Shown here: one piece after another, positions 58,125 to 64,000 of the stretch
Numbering within the stretch: the stretch's first letter is position 1
Layout of the letters: each line of letters begins with the position of its first letter
Assembly (NCBI RefSeq): GCF_000183135.1
Contig: NC_014734.1
Coordinates: 372,001 to 436,000 of the forward strand
DNA length: 64,000 nucleotides
Reading direction: 5' to 3'
Source of the DNA: Paludibacter propionicigenes WB4
Lineage (GTDB): Bacteria; Bacteroidota; Bacteroidia; Bacteroidales; Paludibacteraceae
Notes under the pieces: generated by a model
What the model was told of the DNA's origin: nothing
Databases searched by the model: none
The model's input: the letters and a program-made list of their open reading frames with translations, nothing else
Translations under genes and position numbers: made by a program

Positions 58125-58625
58125 ATGAAATCAATACTAAAATATTTTTCAGGCTTATTTACCGGTATTAAGTCGTTGCTTACAGGTATGGGCGAAACAT
58201 GGAAAGAGTTGTGGACTAAAAAAGTAACGCAACAATATCCTGAGAACAGAGACACACTAGTAATTTCTGACCGTTTTCGCGCAGAGTTAACCATGCCGCA
58301 TGACGAAAATAATGAGCATGCCTGTACTGCTTGTGGTATTTGCCAAATGAATTGCCCTAACGGTACTATCAAGGTAAATCCTAAAATGATAGAGACCGAA
58401 GACGGAAAAAAGAAAAAGATACTGGATACCTACCAATGGGACTTGGGAATGTGTACTTTTTGCAATCTTTGCGTAATTACTTGTCCGTCGGATGCTATTA
58501 AGTTTGAAAACACTTTCGAAAATGCTGTATTTACTCGCGGAAAGCTTATGCAACAATTAAATCGTGAAGGTTCCAAACTCAGAGATAAAAAGAAAGAACA
58601 ACCCCAGGCTCCTAAAGGGGAGTAA
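58125..58625 (+). CDS. nuoI: NADH-quinone oxidoreductase subunit I
   Basis: The 166-residue product carries two [4Fe-4S] motifs, 'CTACGICQMNCPNG' (~66-79) and 'CTFCNLCVITCPSDA' (~107-121), for clusters N6a and N6b. An amphipathic N-terminal helix binds it to the membrane arm. The last codons, '...PQAPKGE', are formed by ACCCCAGGCTCCTAAAGGGG (58601-58620). This resembles one arm of the REP-like palindrome at 18211, so the tail may have been extended by a repeat insertion. Confidence 0.95.
   Translation: MKSILKYFSGLFTGIKSLLTGMGETWKELWTKKVTQQYPENRDTLVISDRFRAELTMPHDENNEHACTACGICQMNCPNGTIKVNPKMIETEDGKKKKILDTYQWDLGMCTFCNLCVITCPSDAIKFENTFENAVFTRGKLMQQLNREGSKLRDKKKEQPQAPKGE
58601..58622. repeat. Half copy of the CCCCTAA/GGGG REP family inside nuoI
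   Basis: ACCCCAGGCTCCTAAAGGGG matches ACCCCTAACCCCTAAAGGGG (18211) at 17 of 20 positions. It encodes the end of NuoI and includes no second arm. Confidence 0.5.
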
Positions 58626-58683
58626 GAAATAATATAAATGCTGATTGGCAGTTAACTGTCAACTATCAACTATTAACTAACTT

Positions 58684-59187
58684 ATGGCACAACAAATTAT
58701 ATTTTACATTTTAGGCGCAATCATAGCTATTTTTTCAATAATGGCTGTTACATCCAAACGTATCATTCGCTCAGCAACTTATTTGTTATTTGTATTATTA
58801 GCAACAGCCGGTCTATACCTGTTGTTGGGGTACAACTATCTTTTTGCGGTACAAATAGCCGTATACGCCGGTGGTGTAATGGTGTTGTTTATTTTCGCGA
58901 TCCTTTTGACTAACAGACCCGGTGAGAGTGTAAAAACAGAATTGCCTATACGTCGTGTAGCAGCCGGAATTACAGCTTTGGCAGGTGTTGCATTTTGTGG
59001 ACATATTATTTACTGGAATATCAGGAAAGTTTCTACTTTGGTGGCACAAGCCGATCTGACTCCTCAACAACTGGGTCATACCATGATGGGAACTGAAAAA
59101 TATCAATACCTGTTGCCGTTTGAAGCTATCAGTATTTTATTGCTGGCTTGTATTATCGGAGCTATTATGATTGCAAGAAAACGATAA
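58684..59187 (+). CDS. nuoJ: NADH-quinone oxidoreductase subunit J
   Basis: The 167-residue product has five membrane helices. The second and third ('RSATYLLFVLLATAGLYLLL' and 'FAVQIAVYAGGVMVLFIFAILL') are the conserved NuoJ core, including the pi-bulge helix that takes part in proton coupling. It lies in the operon between nuoI and nuoK with a 58-bp spacer of the ACTATCAACT type. Confidence 0.93.
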   Translation: MAQQIIFYILGAIIAIFSIMAVTSKRIIRSATYLLFVLLATAGLYLLLGYNYLFAVQIAVYAGGVMVLFIFAILLTNRPGESVKTELPIRRVAAGITALAGVAFCGHIIYWNIRKVSTLVAQADLTPQQLGHTMMGTEKYQYLLPFEAISILLLACIIGAIMIARKR

Positions 59188-59259
59188 ATTAAATTTAGCA
59201 GGAAGTAAGTAATAAGAAGTAAAACTACTAACTACCGACTACAAACTAATAACTATATC

Positions 59260-59601
59260 ATGGGTGATTTATTAACGAATTTATTTACAGGCTCAGTGCC
59301 TATGGAAGCATATCTGGCTGTAAGTCTGATAATGTTTTTCTCAGGAGTGTATGGCTTTCTGACCCGCAGAAGTCTTCTGATGATTTTGATTTCAATAGAA
59401 CTTATGCTTAATGCTGCCGATATCAACTTTGTAGTATTTAACCGCTACTTGTATCCCGGACAGCTCGAAGGTTTTTACTTCACGTTGTTCACCATCGCTA
59501 TTGCAGCTTGTGAAACAGCTGTAGCCATAGCTATTATTATCAACATTTATCGTAATCTGACTAGTGTTGAAGTGGGAACTTTAGATCAAATGAAAGAATA
59601 G
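59260..59601 (+). CDS. nuoK: NADH-quinone oxidoreductase subunit K
   Basis: The 113-residue product has three membrane helices and the NuoK pattern: 'RRSLLMILISIELMLNAADINFVVF' with the conserved membrane Glu ('ISIEL'), and 'FTIAIAACETAVAIAIIINIYR' with the second Glu ('CETA'). It is a proton-translocating antiporter-like subunit. The start at 59260 (MGDLLTN) is 14 residues longer than in many NuoK proteins, but no other ATG precedes the first helix except M24 (MEAY). Confidence 0.94.
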   Translation: MGDLLTNLFTGSVPMEAYLAVSLIMFFSGVYGFLTRRSLLMILISIELMLNAADINFVVFNRYLYPGQLEGFYFTLFTIAIAACETAVAIAIIINIYRNLTSVEVGTLDQMKE

Positions 59602-59647
59602 TATTATTAATTTGCCATTAATAATTCATAACTTATAATTATAAAAC

Positions 59648-61582
59648 ATGCAATATACATTATTGATTTTAGTACTTCCACTGCTTAGTTTCATTGTATT
59701 GGGACTTGTGGATTCGAAATGGAAGCCAAAGGTTGCCGGCATCATCGGAACTGTTGTTTTGGGAATAATTACAACTCTTTCATACTACACAGCCTGGGAA
59801 TATTTCACTATGCATAAAGTGAACGGTGTTTATGAAAAAGTTATTCCTATGAATATGGAATGGATTCGTTTTACAGAATTCCTGCATATTGATTTAGGTA
59901 TATTACTGGATCCTATTTCCGTAATGATGTTGGTGGTAATTACTACAATATCGTTTTTGGTAAACTTCTACAGTCTTAGCTATATGCACGGTGAAAAAGG
60001 TTTTCAGCGCTATTATGCTTTTCTGTCTTTGTTTACTTTCTCTATGTTAGGACTGGTTGTTGCAACCAATATCTTCCAAATGTATATTTTCTGGGAATTG
60101 GTAGGGGTTTCATCATTCCTTCTGATTGGTTTCTATTACACGAAACCTTCGGCGGTGGCTGCTGCCAAAAAAGCATTTATCGTAACGCGTTTTGCCGATT
60201 TGTTCTTCCTGATTGGAATTCTGATACTTTCATTTTATACAAAAACATTTGACTTTGGAGCATTGACAGCAGAACACCCAACCGTGTTTGCCGGAAGTGC
60301 AGGGGTTACTTTTATGGGTTTCTCGGTTATCAGCTGGGCCATGGCCGGTATTTTTATCGGTGGTGCAGGTAAATCGGCTATGTTTCCGTTACAAATATGG
60401 TTGCCTGATGCGATGGAAGGTCCAACTCCTGTTTCGGCATTAATACACGCTGCAACCATGGTTGTTGCCGGTGTATTTCTTGTAGCCCGTTTCTTCCCCG
60501 TATATTATTTCCAAACACCTGAAGTTTTACACGGCGTAGCGTATGTAGGTGCATTTACAGCTTTGTTTGCTGCCGTTATTGCGTGTGTACAGACCGATAT
60601 TAAACGTGTACTGGCTTTCTCAACTATATCTCAGATTGCGTTCATGATGGTTGCATTGGGTGTTTCAGGCTACGAAGGACATGAAGGAACCGGTTTTATG
60701 GCTTCTATGTTCCACTTGTTTACTCACGCCATGTTCAAAGCATTGTTATTCCTTGGTGCAGGTTCGGTAATCCACGCAGTACATAGTAATGAGATGAAAG
60801 ATATGGGCGGACTTCGCAAATATATGCCGATAACTAACTGGACATTCCTTATTGCTTGTTTGGCTATTGCCGGTATTCCTCCTTTCTCCGGATTCTTCAG
60901 TAAAGATGAAATTCTTTCGGCAAGTTATGAATTCAGTCCTTACATTGGAGGTTTAATGACTTTCGTTGCTGCATTGACAGCTTTCTATATGTTCCGTTTA
61001 TACTACAGCATTTTCTGGGGTAAAGACTATCAGGTAAAAGCAGCTCACGGACACGATGACCACGGACATGGACATACTCCACACGAATCTCCTTTTGCAA
61101 TGGCTTTCCCATTGGTATTTCTTGCTGCAGTAACCTGTGTTGCCGGATTTATTCCTTTCGGTGAATTTGTAAGCAGTACCGGTGCCGATTATCATATTCA
61201 TATTGATCTTACGATTGCTATTATGAGTGTTGTAATTGCAAGTATCTCTATTTTGGTGGCTACGCTTATGTATCGCAAACCAACAGCTACACCGGATAAG
61301 CTGGCTAATACTTTCTCTGGATTGTACAAAGGTGCCAGTAATCGTTTCTATCTTGATGAAGTGTATATGTTTATCACCAAGAAAATTATTTTCAACAATA
61401 TATCACGTCCTATTGCATGGTTCGACCGTCATGTTATTGATGCCACTATGGATGGATTTGCGAATACCAGTCAATGGGTGTCTGTAAAAATCAAAAGCTT
61501 CCAATCGGGACAGGTACAGCAATATGCGTATGTATTCTTATTAGGAACACTTTTAATTACACTTTTGGTGCTGATTTTCTAG
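59648..61582 (+). CDS. nuoL: NADH-quinone oxidoreductase subunit L
   Basis: The 644-residue product is the distal antiporter-like subunit. It has 'LHIDLGILLDPISVMMLVV', 'YIFWELVGVSSFLLIGFYY' with the conserved Glu, 'LPDAMEGPTPVSALIHAATMV' with the key Lys/His region, and 'FSTISQIAFMMVALG'. The C-terminal lateral helix and anchor helix (~600-644) are present. A His-rich loop 'HGHDDHGHGHTPHE' occurs at about residues 467-480. It pumps protons driven by quinone reduction. Confidence 0.96.
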   Translation: MQYTLLILVLPLLSFIVLGLVDSKWKPKVAGIIGTVVLGIITTLSYYTAWEYFTMHKVNGVYEKVIPMNMEWIRFTEFLHIDLGILLDPISVMMLVVITTISFLVNFYSLSYMHGEKGFQRYYAFLSLFTFSMLGLVVATNIFQMYIFWELVGVSSFLLIGFYYTKPSAVAAAKKAFIVTRFADLFFLIGILILSFYTKTFDFGALTAEHPTVFAGSAGVTFMGFSVISWAMAGIFIGGAGKSAMFPLQIWLPDAMEGPTPVSALIHAATMVVAGVFLVARFFPVYYFQTPEVLHGVAYVGAFTALFAAVIACVQTDIKRVLAFSTISQIAFMMVALGVSGYEGHEGTGFMASMFHLFTHAMFKALLFLGAGSVIHAVHSNEMKDMGGLRKYMPITNWTFLIACLAIAGIPPFSGFFSKDEILSASYEFSPYIGGLMTFVAALTAFYMFRLYYSIFWGKDYQVKAAHGHDDHGHGHTPHESPFAMAFPLVFLAAVTCVAGFIPFGEFVSSTGADYHIHIDLTIAIMSVVIASISILVATLMYRKPTATPDKLANTFSGLYKGASNRFYLDEVYMFITKKIIFNNISRPIAWFDRHVIDATMDGFANTSQWVSVKIKSFQSGQVQQYAYVFLLGTLLITLLVLIF

Positions 61583-61679
61583 CCCCATTCTCCTTTAAAA
61601 GGGAGGTTTATTAGTTTTGTCTTTGATTTATTTACAATATTACTAACTTATCTTTTCCCCTGTAGGGGTTCGGGGTAGT
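61581..61679. repeat. REP-like palindrome, CCCCTAA/GGGG family, copy in nuoL-nuoM gap
   Basis: AGCCCCATTCTCCTTTAAAAGGGAGG at the left (61581-61606) and TTTTCCCCTGTAGGGGTTCGGGG at the right (61653-61675) are degenerate inverted arms similar to the copy at 18211-18314. The left arm begins within the nuoL stop codon. Confidence 0.55.
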
Positions 61680-61694
61680 ATTAATAATTATAAT

Positions 61695-63179
61695 ATGAAC
61701 TTTTTATCCTTATTCGTTCTTATACCGGTTTTAATGATTATCGGATTATTTGTTTCGAGCAGTCGAAAACAGATTCTGTTTGTTATGACAACCGGTGCAT
61801 CGCTGTTGATGATTTTGTCAGGTGTATTGACATACATGTATCTTACCGATCGTGCAGCCGGTAATACCGCGGAAATGCTATATACAGCCACAACTGTATG
61901 GTATCCTGCATTTAATATTCACTACTCGGTAGGTGTCGACGGAATTTCGGTGGCTATGCTTATCCTGTCTTCCATCATTGTTTTTACAGGGGTTTTCGCT
62001 TCGTGGAAAATAGATCCGCTTCCTAAAGAGTTTTTCTTGTGGTACAGTCTTTTGTCAATCGGAGTATATGGTTTCTTTATCTCCATAGATTTATTTACCA
62101 TGTTTATGTACTACGAAATCGCTCTTATTCCAATGTATTTGCTTATTGGAGTGTGGGGAAGTGGAAAGAAAGAATATGCTGCCATGAAACTAACCCTTAT
62201 GTTGATGGGTGGTTCGGCTTTATTATTGGTTGGTATTTTAGGTATTTATTTCGCTTCAGGTGCCACTACCATGAACATTTTGGAAATAGCAAAACTGCAT
62301 AGCATTCCGGTAGAAATGCAACGTTATTTCTTCCCGCTTACTTTTATGGGATTTGGTGTGTTGGGTGCATTATTTCCATTCCACACATGGTCTCCCGATG
62401 GTCATGCTTCAGCTCCTACAGCAGTTTCGATGTTGCACGCAGGTGTGTTGATGAAACTGGGTGGATACGGCTGTTTTCGCGTAGCAATGTATCTTATGCC
62501 AGAGGCAGCACACGAAATGGCCTGGATATTCCTTATTATGACCGGTATTTCGGTGGTTTATGGTGCTTTTGGTGCTATTCACCAAACCGATCTGAAATAT
62601 ATCAATGCTTACTCTTCAGTTAGTCACTGTGGATTGGTGTTGTTTGCTATTCTGATGATGAATGAAACTGCCGCTACTGGTGCTATCATGCAAATGCTTT
62701 CGCACGGATTAATGACGGCTCTCTTCTTTGCTTTGATTGGTATGATCTACGGACGTACTCATACAAGGGATATTCGCCTGATGGGCGGTTTGATGAAAAT
62801 CATGCCTTTCCTTGGTGTTAGTTATGTGATTGCAGGTATGGCATCATTAGGATTGCCAAGTTTAAGTGGCTTCGTTGCTGAAATGACTATTTTTGTCGGA
62901 TCTTTCCAACACACAGATATGTTCCACCGAGTATTGACTATTGCGGCTTGTGCATCTATCGTAATTACAGCTGTTTATATCTTGCGTGTTGTGGGTAAAA
63001 TTATCTTAGGTCCTGTATTTGATAAGCATCACGAAGAATTGACCGATGCTGTATGGTACGAACGCATTTCAGTTGTTGTACTTATTGTTTCGATTTTTGC
63101 TATAGGATCTGCACCTTTTTGGATTTCGAGCATGATTCACGAAAGTGTTCTTCCTGTTATAGGACAATTGATTAAATAA
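61695..63179 (+). CDS. nuoM: NADH-quinone oxidoreductase subunit M
   Basis: The 494-residue product is the middle antiporter-like subunit. It has 'NIHYSVGVDGISVAMLILSS' (~74-93), 'YYEIALIPMYLLIGVWG' with the functional Glu, 'FPFHTWSPDGHASAPTAVSMLHAGVLMKLGGYG' spanning the Lys-containing helix, and 'YSSVSHCGLVLFAI'. Fourteen membrane helices are expected. It follows nuoL after a repeat-filled 112-bp gap. Confidence 0.96.
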   Translation: MNFLSLFVLIPVLMIIGLFVSSSRKQILFVMTTGASLLMILSGVLTYMYLTDRAAGNTAEMLYTATTVWYPAFNIHYSVGVDGISVAMLILSSIIVFTGVFASWKIDPLPKEFFLWYSLLSIGVYGFFISIDLFTMFMYYEIALIPMYLLIGVWGSGKKEYAAMKLTLMLMGGSALLLVGILGIYFASGATTMNILEIAKLHSIPVEMQRYFFPLTFMGFGVLGALFPFHTWSPDGHASAPTAVSMLHAGVLMKLGGYGCFRVAMYLMPEAAHEMAWIFLIMTGISVVYGAFGAIHQTDLKYINAYSSVSHCGLVLFAILMMNETAATGAIMQMLSHGLMTALFFALIGMIYGRTHTRDIRLMGGLMKIMPFLGVSYVIAGMASLGLPSLSGFVAEMTIFVGSFQHTDMFHRVLTIAACASIVITAVYILRVVGKIILGPVFDKHHEELTDAVWYERISVVVLIVSIFAIGSAPFWISSMIHESVLPVIGQLIK

Positions 63180-63268
63180 TAACAAGTATACAAGTTGATG
63201 AGTAAACAAGTACACAACTTAGATTCAAGAAATAAACAAATCAACAACTAAACAACTCAACTCATATA

Positions 63269-64000
63269 ATGGATTACAGTAGTTTTTTACAAATGCGCGA
63301 AGAGTTTTCACTGTTAGGAGTGATGATTTTTCTTTTGATTTTCGATATATTTGCCAGCCAAAAAGCGTTGAAGTATTTTCAACCGTTAGCTCTGGTACTT
63401 CTTACAGCACACACCATTATAAATTGTATGCCACGCGATACTTTCAGTATAGCAGGAGGAATGTTCGAATATCAACCCATACACACTTATGTGAAAAGTA
63501 TTTTGAATATTGGAACTATCGTGGTTTTATTACAGGCACACAAGTTCTTGAATGAAGATGCTAATCGCATTAAAAGAGGAGAATTTTACTTCCTGACTCT
63601 TTCTACCTTGTTAGGAATGTATTTCATGATTTCTGCAGGCAACTTCCTGATATTCTTTATCGGACTTGAAACAGCTTCTATTCCTATGGCTACGTTAGTT
63701 GCTTTTGACAAATACAATAGAAAATCGGCTGAAGCCGGTGCTAAATACATACTTTCTGCAGTTTTTGCTTCGAGTATTTCGGTATTTGGTATGTCTTTAA
63801 TCTATGGATCAACAGGTACTCTTTATTTCGCTGATTTAGCCACATTGATTACCGGCACACCTCTTCAGATAATGGCATTTGTATTTTTTGCTGTAGGTTT
63901 GTTTTTCAAAATTTCGTTGGTTCCTTTCCACTTGTGGACTCCCGATGTATACGAAGGAGCGCAAACCAACATTACTTCATACCTCTCTGTCATATCTAAA
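63269..64000 (+). CDS. nuoN: NADH-quinone oxidoreductase subunit N, 5' part
   Basis: The frame opens at the ATG at 63269 ([13 protein letters not shown]) and has no stop before the window ends, so at least 244 residues are visible. The helices include '[41 protein letters not shown]', which holds the conserved Glu of the antiporter-like fold, and '[24 protein letters not shown]' near the window edge, a standard NuoN motif. It is the last expected gene of the nuo operon. Confidence 0.93.
   Translation, partial: MDYSSFLQMREEFSLLGVMIFLLIFDIFASQKALKYFQPLALVLLTAHTIINCMPRDTFSIAGGMFEYQPIHTYVKSILNIGTIVVLLQAHKFLNEDANRIKRGEFYFLTLSTLLGMYFMISAGNFLIFFIGLETASIPMATLVAFDKYNRKSAEAGAKYILSAVFASSISVFGMSLIYGSTGTLYFADLATLITGTPLQIMAFVFFAVGLFFKISLVPFHLWTPDVYEGAQTNITSYLSVISK

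Noticed and set aside
1-64000. tRNA, rRNA or known riboswitches
   Set aside because: No cloverleaf, rRNA core sequence or recognisable riboswitch core was seen on either strand by eye. A covariance-model scan would be needed to exclude weak ones.

Overview
The window comes from a bacterium of the phylum Bacteroidota, most likely a fermentative member of the order Bacteroidales. I infer this from several features. Many genes have the TAnnTTTG -7 promoter element. There are Bacteroidota-typical families (GLPGLI, DUF5916, GH97, a BlaR1-type M56 peptidase with a plug-like tail). The rpsF-rpsR-rplI order fits, and complex I has a fused nuoCD but no nuoEFG. The combination resembles Paludibacter-like organisms, but the species cannot be settled from this window.

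Layout. 1-560: end of an OprB-like porin, followed by a nested 21/42/84-bp tandem repeat (616-950). 1151-4830: four co-oriented, AT-rich genes (SecD-head-like secreted protein, lipoprotein, PIN-like nuclease, Vat/CatB-type acetyltransferase). Each is followed by a related 100-175-bp imperfect palindrome with TAAC/GTTA ends. This looks like an integron gene-cassette array without an integrase in view (a CALIN). 4840-11202: small membrane or secreted proteins, a DUF5916 outer-membrane protein, a CDF zinc transporter and a lipoprotein. 11299-14941: a fused EtfB-EtfA polypeptide and ETF:quinone oxidoreductase. 15746-22861: RhlE helicase, AraC regulator, pirin, DoxX, ribosomal proteins S6/S18/L9, AmtB and DUF423. 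23109-31748: a heterodimeric ABC exporter, a VOC/SRPBCC trio, a PKD lipoprotein, and a divergent HxlR regulator with its SDR/NTF2 pair. 31911-42097: glycoside hydrolases GH97, GH3 and GH51, plus a large two-receiver PPDK_N protein. 42195-45013: a DUF4407 pair, an NlpC/P60 lipoprotein and DUF2059. 45352-52329: a BlaI-BlaR1 regulatory pair upstream of TlpA-like, GLPGLI and outer-membrane beta-barrel genes, headed by three operator dyads spaced exactly 21 bp. 52772-53686: a secreted alpha/beta hydrolase. 54229-64000: the operon nuoA-B-CD-H-I-J-K-L-M-N, with nuoN running off the end.

How the genes fit together. The GH3/GH51/GH97 enzymes, the OprB-type porin and DUF5916 fit a plant-polysaccharide fermenter. 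Complex I without the NADH module and ETF-QO feed electrons into the quinone pool. The BlaI/BlaR1 locus looks like an envelope-sensing regulon with its own outer-membrane protein.

Intergenic DNA is rich in repeats. Three tandem arrays of unrelated sequence share a 41-42-bp period and carry dyads. At least four families of REP/REPIN-like palindromes occur, two of them inside probable 5' leaders and one forming the C-terminal codons of nuoI. No tRNA, rRNA, CRISPR array, transposase or integrase was recognised.
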